From the NCBI GenBank assembly GCA_022564295.1, contig JADFLR010000033.1, forward strand, positions 1 through 44,689: 44,689 bases of DNA. The letters are read 5' to 3'. This document shows, in pieces, positions 9,972 to 18,616 of this stretch. The stretch's first letter is position 1. Each line of letters starts with the position of its first letter. The stretch is from Bacteroidota bacterium. Lineage in GTDB: Bacteria; Bacteroidota; Ignavibacteria; Ignavibacteriales; Ignavibacteriaceae. The notes beneath the pieces were generated by a model that did no database searches, was not told the origin of the DNA, and saw only the letters and a program-made list of their open reading frames with translations. Position numbers and translations under genes: made by a program.

Positions 9972-11516
9972 TTACAAAGGAATATTGCTGTGCTTCTTTT
10001 TCGGATTAGTATCAACTTTCGTGCGAAGTAAACTGAAAGCATTTATCAATTTTATTCTTGTTTCACTCGGTAAAATTACATCATCTACAAAACCTCTTTC
10101 AGCAGTAATGTAAGGATTGGCAAATTTTTCTCTGTATTCATTTATTTTTTTATCGAGTTCTTTGTCCGGATCTTTTGCAGCCGAAATTTCCTTTTTAAAG
10201 ATGATCTCCACAGCACCTTTTGGTCCCATTACTGCAATTTCAGCAGATGGCCAGGCAAAGTTAAAATCGCCGCGTATATGTTTGGAATTCATTACATCGT
10301 AAGCGCCGCCGTATGCTTTTCTTGTAATTACTGTTACCTTCGGTACTGTTGCTTCGCTGAAAGCAAAAAGTAATTTTGCGCCGTTACGAATTATCCCATT
10401 CCATTCTTGATCGGTTCCGGGTAAAAATCCTGGTACATCTACCAGCACTAAAATAGAGATACCAAACGCATCACAAAATCTTACAAACCTCGCTGCTTTT
10501 ACCGAAGCATTTATATCGAGAACACCGGCTAAAACAGAAGGTTGGTTCGCAATTATTCCAACAGAAGTTCCTCCAATCCTTGCAAATCCGCAGATGATAT
10601 TTTCAGCGTAATATTTATGGACTTCAAAAAAATCATTTTCATCAACCAACAGGTTAATGATCTCTTTCATATCGTAAGGTTTATTCGGATTAGCTGGTAC
10701 AATTTTATCAAGTTTGGGTTCCGGTTTAACAGTGCTTTCATCCAATTCAAATTCAGAAGGTTTATCCCTGTAATTAAGCGGAATGTAACTCATAAGTTTT
10801 CTAACGTTCAATAGTGTTTCAACTTCGTTATCATAAATGAAGTGAGCAACACCGCTTTTTGTTGCATGAGTTTCTGCTCCCCCTAAATCTTCAAAAGTAA
10901 CATCTTCGTGCGTAACAGTTTTTACAACGTTTGGTCCTGTAACAAACATATAGCTCGTATTTTTTACCATAAAAATAAAATCAGTAATAGCAGGTGAATA
11001 AACTGCACCGCCGGCACAGGGTCCAAGTACAACAGATATTTGCGGGATTACTCCAGAAGCAAGAGTATTTAAAAGAAAGATATCAGCATAACCGCCAAGA
11101 CTAACAACACCCTCCTGTATTCTTGCACCACCGGAATCATTTAAACCGATAACGGGAATTCCCGTTTTCATAGCCATGTTCATTATCTTAACTATTTTTT
11201 CGGCATGAGTTTCGGAAAGTGATCCGCCAAAGACTGTAAAATCCTGGCTGAACAGAGCTATTGGTCTGCCATCAATTTTTGCAAAACCGGTTACCACACC
11301 ATCGCCGGGGAAATGCTGTTTATCTAAACCAAATTCGGTTGCACGGTGTTTCACAAATGCATCAATTTCATCAAAGCTGCCTTCATCAACTAGCAACTCT
11401 ATTCGTTCTCTTGCTGTAAGTTTTCCTTTATCGTGCTGGGTTTTTATCCTTACTTTACCACCGCCGAGTTTTGCTTTCTCTTTTAATTTTTTTAGTTCTT
11501 CAATTTTATCTTTCAT
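9972..11516 (-). CDS. Acyl-CoA carboxylase carboxyltransferase subunit (propionyl-CoA carboxylase beta / methylmalonyl-CoA decarboxylase alpha type)
   Basis: 514 residues, full length for the carboxyltransferase fold. It moves a carboxyl group between biotin and an acyl-CoA. Recognisable segments are [18 protein letters not shown] near the N-terminus, [28 protein letters not shown] and, in the second half, [14 protein letters not shown] and [11 protein letters not shown], the oxyanion-hole and CoA-binding regions. The exact substrate cannot be set from sequence: propionyl-CoA carboxylase and methylmalonyl-CoA decarboxylase alpha are close relatives. No biotin carrier or biotin carboxylase gene lies nearby. 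Either role fits propionate/methylmalonyl-CoA metabolism. Confidence 0.93.
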   Translation of the reverse strand: MKDKIEELKKLKEKAKLGGGKVRIKTQHDKGKLTARERIELLVDEGSFDEIDAFVKHRATEFGLDKQHFPGDGVVTGFAKIDGRPIALFSQDFTVFGGSLSETHAEKIVKIMNMAMKTGIPVIGLNDSGGARIQEGVVSLGGYADIFLLNTLASGVIPQISVVLGPCAGGAVYSPAITDFIFMVKNTSYMFVTGPNVVKTVTHEDVTFEDLGGAETHATKSGVAHFIYDNEVETLLNVRKLMSYIPLNYRDKPSEFELDESTVKPEPKLDKIVPANPNKPYDMKEIINLLVDENDFFEVHKYYAENIICGFARIGGTSVGIIANQPSVLAGVLDINASVKAARFVRFCDAFGISILVLVDVPGFLPGTDQEWNGIIRNGAKLLFAFSEATVPKVTVITRKAYGGAYDVMNSKHIRGDFNFAWPSAEIAVMGPKGAVEIIFKKEISAAKDPDKELDKKINEYREKFANPYITAERGFVDDVILPSETRIKLINAFSLLRTKVDTNPKKKHSNIPL

Positions 11517-11617
11517 TGCGGGAACCTTAGGTATTATTTAATTATCGGATTTTAAATTTAGTTATTAATGATTTATGATTTAACACAATTATAATTCACT
11601 TAAAATGATAATCTTAT

Positions 11618-12256
11618 TCAAACCAAAAACGGATTATGAAGTTTTTCGTAACCGATTGTGCTTTCATCACCATGCCCAGGATAAATTAGAATATCATCGG
11701 GCAGCGAAAATAATTTGGCTTTTATTGATTCAATCAACGTGTTATAATCACCACCGTAAAGGTCTGTTCTCCCAATGCCTTCTCTGAACAGTACATCCCC
11801 TGTAATGCAAAATTTACTTTCATCAAAATACAAACAGAACTCTCCCGGCGAGTGACCCGGCGTAAATAAATTACTAAATGATTCGTTACCTAATATTATT
11901 CTTTCATCTTCGGTAAGATACTTATCGATTTTCGGAAGTTTGCCGAGTGTGACCCCAAACATTTCAGCTTGTTTATCTGCATTATCGTATAACGGAAGAT
12001 CTTTTTCGGGAATGTAGTAAACCGGATTATACTTTTCTTTAACAAATCTGCAGCCCAAAATATGATCTATATGGCAATGAGTGTTAATTAGATATTTTAT
12101 ATCCAATGAGTTTTCTTCAATGAAAGATTTAAATTCACGCTCTTCTTGTTCATCATTCATCCCGGGGTCAACAACTGCTGCCTCGTGCGACTGCTCATCC
12201 CAAACTACAAATGTATTTTCCATAAATGGATTAAAGGTAAATTTTTTTATCTTCAT
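11618..12256 (-). CDS. Metallo-beta-lactamase-fold hydrolase, glyoxalase II-like
   Basis: 212 residues. The zinc-binding motif is THCHIDH (H60, H62, D64, H65), followed by TPGHSPGEFCLY, CITGDVLF with the bridging aspartate, and IYPGHGDESTIG near the end. This matches the short glyoxalase-II-like group of MBL hydrolases common in Bacteroidota. The substrate is a thioester or similar and is not certain. It lies 11 bases downstream of chorismate synthase on the same strand, so the two are probably co-transcribed, without an obvious functional link. Confidence 0.88.
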   Translation of the reverse strand: MKIKKFTFNPFMENTFVVWDEQSHEAAVVDPGMNDEQEEREFKSFIEENSLDIKYLINTHCHIDHILGCRFVKEKYNPVYYIPEKDLPLYDNADKQAEMFGVTLGKLPKIDKYLTEDERIILGNESFSNLFTPGHSPGEFCLYFDESKFCITGDVLFREGIGRTDLYGGDYNTLIESIKAKLFSLPDDILIYPGHGDESTIGYEKLHNPFLV

Positions 12257-12267
12257 AAGGTAAGAAT

Positions 12268-13479
12268 CTATCTTTTAAAATTTTTATTTATGCGCCCAAA
12301 TAACTTTTTAGTGTAATTGTTGAAATTATCCTTAGTCTCCTCGATTGAATCTCCGCCGAATTTAATTATTAAGTGTTCTGCAATTACCCAGGCAAGCATA
12401 CTTTCTGCAATAACAGCACAGGCAGGAACAGCAACAAAATCACTTCTCTCTCTTCGTGCATCAACTTTACGCATGGTAGAAAGATCAACACTTTCAATCG
12501 GGCTCATTAAAGTTGCAATAGGTTTCATCGCTGCACGAACAATTATCGGAAGCCCCGTACTTATACCTCCTTCAATTCCTCCGGCACGATTTGTTTTGCG
12601 TGTAAAATTATTTCCGATTTTAATTATTTCGTCATGCACTTTCGAGCCATAGAGTTCTGCCTCTTCGAATCCTGGTCCAATTTCAACTCCTTTAACAGCA
12701 TTGATTGACATGATAGCCGCTGCAATGGCTGCATCAAATTTTCTATCATAATGGACAAAACTTCCGAGACCAACCGGCACTCCTGTGGCTACAACAATAA
12801 AAGTGCCTCCGAGAGTATCACCTTTTTTCTTTGCAGCTTTAATTTTATTAATTATACTTTGTTCATGATTTTTATCTAAAACGCGCACATTACTTTCATC
12901 AGCTTTTTTAGCCAAACTCCATGCATTAAAATCTTTTCTAATTTTATTTTGGAAGAGCGTTTCTGCAAAATTTTGATTAGCATAAACTCCCCCGATACTT
13001 TCAATAAAACTGCCAACCTTTATTCCAAACTCTTCTAAAAATTTACGTGCAATTGAACCGGCGGCAACACGTGCAGCAGTTTCTCTTGCGCTCGATCTTT
13101 CAATCGAATTTCTTATATCATCAAAACTGTATTTAGAAATTCCAACTAAATCTGCATGACCGGGACGAGGAATGGAAACTTTGGATTTGCTGCTGTACGG
13201 CTTTTCGACATCCATTATATCGAGCCAGTTTTTCCAATCGTTATTATTAATCAGAAGAGAGATTGGCGAACCGAGAGTTTTTCCTCCTCTTATTCCGCTT
13301 AAAATTTCTGCAGCGTCGGATTCAATTTTCATCCTTCCGCCTCTTCCGTATCCCATTTGTCTTCTTTTCAAATGAAGATCGATATAACTTTTCTTAATGG
13401 AAAGATTTGCCGGAAAGCCCTCAACAATAGTTGTTAACGCCTTGCCGTGTGATTCGCCTGCTGTTAAAAATCTTATCAT
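12268..13479 (-). CDS. aroC: Chorismate synthase
   Basis: 403 residues. It converts 5-enolpyruvylshikimate-3-phosphate to chorismate with reduced FMN, the last step of the shikimate pathway. Signature segments are present: MIRFLTAGESHGKAL at the N-terminus, RRQMGYGRGGRMKIE, RPGHADL, SSARETAARVAAGS and, late in the protein, RKVDARRERSDFVAVPACAV. No other shikimate gene is adjacent. It appears to form a two-gene unit with the downstream MBL hydrolase and is separated from the htrA gene by a terminator. Confidence 0.97.
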   Translation of the reverse strand: MIRFLTAGESHGKALTTIVEGFPANLSIKKSYIDLHLKRRQMGYGRGGRMKIESDAAEILSGIRGGKTLGSPISLLINNNDWKNWLDIMDVEKPYSSKSKVSIPRPGHADLVGISKYSFDDIRNSIERSSARETAARVAAGSIARKFLEEFGIKVGSFIESIGGVYANQNFAETLFQNKIRKDFNAWSLAKKADESNVRVLDKNHEQSIINKIKAAKKKGDTLGGTFIVVATGVPVGLGSFVHYDRKFDAAIAAAIMSINAVKGVEIGPGFEEAELYGSKVHDEIIKIGNNFTRKTNRAGGIEGGISTGLPIIVRAAMKPIATLMSPIESVDLSTMRKVDARRERSDFVAVPACAVIAESMLAWVIAEHLIIKFGGDSIEETKDNFNNYTKKLFGRINKNFKR

Positions 13480-13510
13480 AAATAATTTATTGAATAATGT
13501 AGCTTAAATA

Positions 13511-13540
13511 TAAAAAAACGCCCGAAATATTCGGGCGTCT
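13511..13540 (-). terminator. Rho-independent terminator after the HtrA gene
   Basis: A perfect 9-bp stem, ACGCCCGAA/TTCGGGCGT (13518-13526 and 13530-13538) with a 3-base loop. On the minus strand it is followed by a run of seven T. It lies 25 bases beyond the stop of the HtrA gene and insulates it from aroC. Confidence 0.9.
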
Positions 13541-13563
13541 TATGTTAAATATTTACTGGTTGT

Positions 13564-15051
13564 TTATTCTGGAATTTCCAACCCAATGAACCTTGTGTTA
13601 CCTTGTTTATCCACTACTTTCAATAATAATGCAGAGCCGCGTTTTGCATCTACAATATCTGTTAGTTCATTTACATCATTTATTTCTTTTTTATCCGCTT
13701 CAAGAATAACAAGTCCTGCAAATAATCTTTGATCTTCAGCTTTACTGAACGATTTGACTTCATTAATTAAAACTCCATGATCAACATCATACTCTTTCAT
13801 TTCCCTATCATTTAAATTCTTTACAGTTAAACCGATATCCTCATAATTTGCAATTGTCTGATTCTTTTTCTGATCACTTACACCGCCTTTTTTATCTGCG
13901 ATAGGTTCAGCTTTAGAATCGTCATCTCTTGCTTTAAGAGTTACCTTTTTGTCTAAAATTTCACCATCACGGAATATTTTAAGCGTGATTATTGTGCCTG
14001 CAGTTTGTGCAGCAACATAACTTTGTAACTGGTTCGGGGCATCAACTTCTCTGCCGTCAACTTCCAGGATAACGTCTCCCGGTTTCAAATCGGATTCTTC
14101 GGCAGCACTGTTTTCCAGTACACCTTGAATAATAATTCCTCTCGGTCTATCCATTCCAAGTGATTTAGCCATCGCATCATCAACTTCACTTATGTTTACA
14201 CCGATATAGCCACGGCTAACTTTACCATGAGCAATTAGGTCTTTAACTACAGCTTTTGCAAGATTTATTGGGATTGCGAAACCATAACCAATGTACGTTC
14301 CTGTTCCTGATGTTGCAATAGCAGAGTTAACACCAACAACTGCACCCGATAGATCTACCAAAGCACCTCCGCTGTTTCCCGGGTTAATTGCTGCATCTGT
14401 TTGGATAAAATTCTCTACTCCGTAACTATCTCTTATCAATCCAAGTTGTCCTCTTCCAATCGCACTTATTATTCCTGCAGTAACAGTTGAAGCTAATGAA
14501 AGAGGATTTCCGATTGCCATAACCCACTGACCTACTTTCAACTCATCTGAATCTCCAAGATAAGCAAGGGGTAAATTTTCTGCATCAATTTTTATAACTG
14601 CAAGGTCGGTTAATGGATCGGTTCCAATAACGGTGGCATCAAATCTTCTTTTATCGTACAATCCAACGGTTACCTTGTTTGCATTTTCAACAACGTGGTT
14701 ATTTGTTATGATATAACCATCAGCAGAAATAAGTATACCACTGCCTGAACCTTTTTGTTCTTTCGGTAAATCTTTGAATGGAAAGAAAAAGAAATCGCCA
14801 TGGGGGTTTTTACCTCTATCGGAAACAACTGTAATCTGCACAATTGCAGGAGTAACTTTTTCTGCCGTTTCAATAAATGCCTGTCCAAATGATGAAGCAT
14901 CCGCATCAAGTGAAACGGGAGGATTATCTGCACCCAATTTTACATCCGCAATACCGGGTCTTACCACACCGAAGCCCGATACTAAAATGGCACCAAATAA
15001 TATTCCGATAAACAATAGAACAACAGCACTTACAATGCCTTTTATTTTCAT
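13564..15051 (-). CDS. HtrA/DegQ-type periplasmic serine protease
   Basis: 495 residues. An N-terminal signal anchor (about 5-27) precedes a trypsin-like domain with the triad H119 (TNNHVVENA), D149 (DPLTDLAVI) and S227 (NPGNSGGAL). Two PDZ regions follow: a clear one at about 265-365 (GYIGVNISEVDDAMAKSLG, then DLKPGDVILEVDG) and a weaker one at about 400-495. It should act as a protease/chaperone on misfolded envelope proteins, as in the DegP/DegQ/HtrA family. Monocistronic: a terminator follows, and a 195-base gap separates it from recO. Confidence 0.95.
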   Translation of the reverse strand: MKIKGIVSAVVLLFIGILFGAILVSGFGVVRPGIADVKLGADNPPVSLDADASSFGQAFIETAEKVTPAIVQITVVSDRGKNPHGDFFFFPFKDLPKEQKGSGSGILISADGYIITNNHVVENANKVTVGLYDKRRFDATVIGTDPLTDLAVIKIDAENLPLAYLGDSDELKVGQWVMAIGNPLSLASTVTAGIISAIGRGQLGLIRDSYGVENFIQTDAAINPGNSGGALVDLSGAVVGVNSAIATSGTGTYIGYGFAIPINLAKAVVKDLIAHGKVSRGYIGVNISEVDDAMAKSLGMDRPRGIIIQGVLENSAAEESDLKPGDVILEVDGREVDAPNQLQSYVAAQTAGTIITLKIFRDGEILDKKVTLKARDDDSKAEPIADKKGGVSDQKKNQTIANYEDIGLTVKNLNDREMKEYDVDHGVLINEVKSFSKAEDQRLFAGLVILEADKKEINDVNELTDIVDAKRGSALLLKVVDKQGNTRFIGLEIPE

Positions 15052-15246
15052 AATAGTTTCTCCAAATAATTAATGTTTATTAATCTTTATAATACAATAA
15101 TAAAATCTTCAACCCATCTGAAAAATAGAATAATTAATCCCCATAAAAACAGACAACCATTTAATTTTTTATAGCTTCCCATTTCAATGAGACTAGCAGT
15201 TAAAAATAATCAATTTTTTAGAAGTATCTTTTTATTTATTCTACTT

Positions 15247-15984
15247 TCAAAATGCTTTGAATGATTGAATTCCTTTAAAATTAGATATATGAAATTTAAG
15301 ATAATTCTCGAAAAAATCATTTGCATTTTTAATAGTATAATTATTTACAGATTGGATAGATTTATTTGCTTTTAAACCATGAAGATAATCAAAAAGTTCC
15401 GGATTAATTTCATAATTGTTAATATTTTCAGTTTTACAGTCCTCACACAACAAACCACGGTTGTAGTTATAACCGAGAATTTTATTTCTTAAATCATCTT
15501 TACCGCAAACAGAGCATTTAAATAATTGTAATTCGTAACCAACTTCTTCAATAAAAAATAAGAAAAATCTGCCGAATAATATTTCAGGTCTTTCATTTGA
15601 TGAATCAAACAAAGATAAGATCCTTACAATTCCTTTAAATATTTTTACGTTAGGTTCATTTTCGGGGCTTAATTTTTTTACCAACTCAATTACTGCGTAA
15701 GCATACTTTAATCTTTCTAAATCTTCTTTTAGATGATGGAAATGTGAGATGATCTCCGCTCCCGATAATAGCTGTACATCCCTTGATTCCTTTTTATAGA
15801 AAACAATCTCAAGATGATTTAACGGATCGACAATCATTCCTATTTTTGATTTTGGACTTCTGCCACCTTTTATAATAACTGACATCTTACCGGAATCTTT
15901 TGAATATAGAGAGGCAATGATACTACTATCCCTGTAATTAATTTTGCTGAGAACCACAGCTTCTGTTTTAATTATTTCACTCAT
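15247..15984 (-). CDS. recO: DNA repair protein RecO
   Basis: 245 residues. The N-terminal OB-fold (about 1-80) starts with EAVVLSKINYRDSSIIASLYS, typical of RecO. A helical region follows, then a four-cysteine zinc site (CSVCGKDD and CEDC, about 147-180). It helps RecR load RecA on SSB-coated DNA in RecFOR recombination. Its ATG overlaps the mtnA stop by 4 bases (ATGA type), so it is translationally coupled as the third gene of a pfkB-mtnA-recO operon. Confidence 0.92.
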   Translation of the reverse strand: MSEIIKTEAVVLSKINYRDSSIIASLYSKDSGKMSVIIKGGRSPKSKIGMIVDPLNHLEIVFYKKESRDVQLLSGAEIISHFHHLKEDLERLKYAYAVIELVKKLSPENEPNVKIFKGIVRILSLFDSSNERPEILFGRFFLFFIEEVGYELQLFKCSVCGKDDLRNKILGYNYNRGLLCEDCKTENINNYEINPELFDYLHGLKANKSIQSVNNYTIKNANDFFENYLKFHISNFKGIQSFKAF

Positions 15985-17015
15985 CTGATAAAATTATACG
16001 GAAAGTTAAATACACCTTCCTCTGTTATAATTCCAGTGATCAAATGAGACGGAGTAATATCGAATGCAGGGGTGAATGCATTGTAAGAAGGAGATAAGAT
16101 TTGACTTTGACTAATAGCAAGCAATTCCCGTTTATTCCGGTACTCAATATTAATTTCATCTCCCGAAGCAATCGTTCTGTCAATAGTAGTGGAAGGAGCA
16201 GCAATATAAAAAGGTATTTTGTGATGATAACTAAGTAATGCAAGATTGTAAGTGCCAATTTTATTCGCCGAATCTCCGTTAAGTGCGATTCTGTCTGCTC
16301 CTGTTATTACAAGATCGACTTTTTTTTGCTTCATTAAAAAAGCCGCTGAGGAATCTGCTAGAAGAGCAAAAGGAATACCACATTTTTCAAGTTCAAAAGC
16401 AGTTAATCGTGATCCTTGAAGCAGTGGACGAGTTTCATCTGCATAAACAAACTTTACCAGTTCATTTTCAAATGCAGTTTTTATAACGTTGAATGCCGTT
16501 CCATCGCCACCTGTTGCCAATTTACCTGTGTTGCAATGAGTAAGAACTGTTGCCCTTGTTTTGAATATAGCTAAACCGTTCCTGCCTATCTTACAACAAA
16601 ACTCTTCATCTTCTTTATGTATACTTTTTGCTTTGGCTAATAATATCTCGTACAGATTAGCTGAATCTTTATTCTCTTCAAAAATGTCTTTCATTGTTTT
16701 TAAAGCAAAAAAAAGATTAACTGCTGTTGGTCTTGTATCACTTAGTCTTTTGTATGCAGTATAAAATTGTTCGGTAAAATTTTCGTTTACAGTTTTTATG
16801 GATAACGCAAGTGCATAAGCCGCGGAAATTCCTATTAAAGGTGCACCGCGTATTTCAAGCTTTTCAATTGCTTCGGCAACACGTTCGTACTTTTCCGTCT
16901 CAATGTATTTTTCTTCTAAGGGAAGTTTAGTTTGATCAAGGAAAACTAGTTTATCGTTTTCTCCGGGAGAGTCATTTCGGACAAATTTAAGGGAGAAATA
17001 ATTACTCTGTTTCAT
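15981..17015 (-). CDS. mtnA: S-methyl-5-thioribose-1-phosphate isomerase
   Basis: About 344 residues from the ATG at 17015 (a TTG directly before it is possible). It isomerises methylthioribose-1-phosphate to methylthioribulose-1-phosphate in methionine salvage. Family signatures are IRGAPLIG (about 57-64), THCNTGKLATGGDGTA with catalytic Cys (about 162) and TGADRIALNGDSANKIGTY with catalytic Asp (about 242). Some MtnA enzymes also act on 5-deoxyribose-1-phosphate. The upstream pfkB gene overlaps by 14 bases, so the two enzymes are likely made together. No other salvage gene (mtnP, mtnB, mtnD) is visible here. Confidence 0.94.
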   Translation of the reverse strand: MKQSNYFSLKFVRNDSPGENDKLVFLDQTKLPLEEKYIETEKYERVAEAIEKLEIRGAPLIGISAAYALALSIKTVNENFTEQFYTAYKRLSDTRPTAVNLFFALKTMKDIFEENKDSANLYEILLAKAKSIHKEDEEFCCKIGRNGLAIFKTRATVLTHCNTGKLATGGDGTAFNVIKTAFENELVKFVYADETRPLLQGSRLTAFELEKCGIPFALLADSSAAFLMKQKKVDLVITGADRIALNGDSANKIGTYNLALLSYHHKIPFYIAAPSTTIDRTIASGDEINIEYRNKRELLAISQSQILSPSYNAFTPAFDITPSHLITGIITEEGVFNFPYNFIR

Positions 17016-17916
17016 CAATTCTCGAAATGTTCAAAAATTCTCTGTACCTATCCTGTATTTGCAAATAAGAAAGTTCTTCCAATCCTTTTGTACTAAACTT
17101 TTCAACACAGAAAGAAGCCATTGAACTACCATAAATAACTGCACTTTTCAAATTGTTGGGAGAAAGGTCTCTGGTTTTAAAAAGATATCCAGTAAAACCA
17201 CCGGCAAAAGAATCGCCTGCACCAGTGGGATCATAAATCATTTCCATAGGATATGCAGGTGCTGAAAAGATTGTTTCATCGGTGAACAACATTGCGCCAT
17301 GCTCGCCCTTTTTAATTATTAAAGTCTGTGGCCCTAAATCCATTATCATCTTTGATGCTTTAATAAGATTTGGTTCCTGAACTAGAAGCCGTGTTTCAGA
17401 ATCATTTATTATCAGTACATCAACCCGTTTAAGTAGTTGCAGCAATTCTTCTTTCTTACCTTCAATCCAGTAGTTCATCGTATCGCACACTACTAATTGC
17501 GGTTCAATCATCTGTTCCAACACTTTCAACTGCAATGTGGGATCGATATTACCGAGACAAACATATTTTGATTTTTTAAACTTTTCAGGAATTACCGGAT
17601 CAAATTTTTCAAATACATTTAAGTCGGTAAATAAAGTATCACGAACATTTAAATCATAATGGTATTTTCCACCCCACCGAAATGTTTTGCCTTCTTCTTT
17701 TTGCAATCCTTCCAGATCAACACCATGATCCTCAAGCATTCTTACATATTCATCAGGAAAATCATTGCCGACTACCCCGACCAATTCAACAGGACCTGAA
17801 AAGTAACTTGCTGCAAGTGATATGTAAGTTGCAGAACCGCCAAGTGCACCTTCAACTTTATCGAAAGGTGTGATAACCGTATCTAAAGCGAGTGATCCGA
17901 CAATTAATAAACCCAA
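17002..17916 (-). CDS. PfkB-family sugar or nucleoside kinase
   Basis: 304 residues. The ribokinase fold is shown by GALGGSATYISLAASYF (about 23-39, substrate side) and the C-terminal DPTGAGDSFAGGF motif (229-241) with catalytic Asp235. The start is probably TTG at 17916 with AAGGAAA just upstream. The substrate is not identifiable. Its overlap with mtnA suggests a pentose or nucleoside related to methylthioadenosine or 5-deoxyadenosine salvage; adenosine or ribose kinase activity is an alternative. Confidence 0.88.
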   Translation of the reverse strand: MGLLIVGSLALDTVITPFDKVEGALGGSATYISLAASYFSGPVELVGVVGNDFPDEYVRMLEDHGVDLEGLQKEEGKTFRWGGKYHYDLNVRDTLFTDLNVFEKFDPVIPEKFKKSKYVCLGNIDPTLQLKVLEQMIEPQLVVCDTMNYWIEGKKEELLQLLKRVDVLIINDSETRLLVQEPNLIKASKMIMDLGPQTLIIKKGEHGAMLFTDETIFSAPAYPMEMIYDPTGAGDSFAGGFTGYLFKTRDLSPNNLKSAVIYGSSMASFCVEKFSTKGLEELSYLQIQDRYREFLNISRIDETE

Positions 17917-17984
17917 TATGGTTTCCTTTTAAATTTTATAAATTAAGTTCTAAAAATAATTAAAATGAGAATGAAAGCACAATT

Positions 17985-18464
17985 TCAGTACAATGCACTA
18001 AAATCAATTTCTACTACAACAAATTTCAGAAAACTCTTCTCATTTAAAAAATATTCTTCAATCAGTTCAACAGCTTTTCGCTGACCATCCCATGCAAGTA
18101 ATCTTTTTGCTTCATCCGAAGTTACCCATTTGTATTCGCTGTGCTCATCACTGATGATTACCTTTGAATCTTTTTTTACCTGAACTGCAAACACAGGGAT
18201 TAAACAAATTGAATCGGATTGTGAAGAATAAAATGAATTTACTTTTGGTGCAATCCACATCTTTAGTGGTGTTAGATTTGTTTCTTCCCTGAGTTCTCTC
18301 AAAGAAGTTTCAAAAGCTTTTTCGTTCTCCTTTATTTTACCGGAAACCATCTGCCACACAGCAGGATATATTTGATCTTTGGCTCTCTTCAAAAGAAGAA
18401 ACTCAATTCCACTTTCAGATTCTCTGAATATATGTGCTTCTATTAAATTTGAAATGATTTTCAT
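17985..18464 (-). CDS. Nudix hydrolase
   Basis: 159 residues. The Nudix box is residues 42-64, GKIKENEKAFETSLRELREE followed by TNL; the usual glycine near its end is asparagine. The catalytic REL..EE core is intact. The N-terminal part (LLLKRAKDQIYPAVWQMVSG) resembles the dihydroneopterin-triphosphate/dATP pyrophosphatase group, so NudB-like activity is possible but unproven. It would cleave a nucleoside diphosphate linked to another group. It lies on the same strand as, and 68 bases before, the pfkB gene. Confidence 0.88.
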   Translation of the reverse strand: MKIISNLIEAHIFRESESGIEFLLLKRAKDQIYPAVWQMVSGKIKENEKAFETSLRELREETNLTPLKMWIAPKVNSFYSSQSDSICLIPVFAVQVKKDSKVIISDEHSEYKWVTSDEAKRLLAWDGQRKAVELIEEYFLNEKSFLKFVVVEIDFSALY

Positions 18465-18543
18465 TCTCTAAACCTTCATAAAAATATTTAATAACTTACT
18501 ATTTAAGTTTTTGGTTGTATGGCTGAATGATTGAATACATGAC

Positions 18544-18611
18544 TGCATGGTTGTATGTAAAAAATTAATCACAGATAAATTCATACAGTTATGCATCCAT
18601 GCAACCATGCA
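18544..18611 (-). repeat. Long imperfect hairpin of gcatggttg-type units after the large outer-membrane gene
   Basis: TGCATGGTTG (18544-18553) is the exact reverse complement of CAACCATGCA (18602-18611). Pairing extends inward by four bases including one wobble, giving about a 14-bp stem with a 40-base loop. A direct copy of ggttgtatg lies at 18513-18521. The structure starts six bases past the stop of the 1158-residue gene. No T run follows, so it looks like a REP-type element or transcript stabiliser rather than a terminator. Confidence 0.55.
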
Positions 18612-18616
18612 TACAT

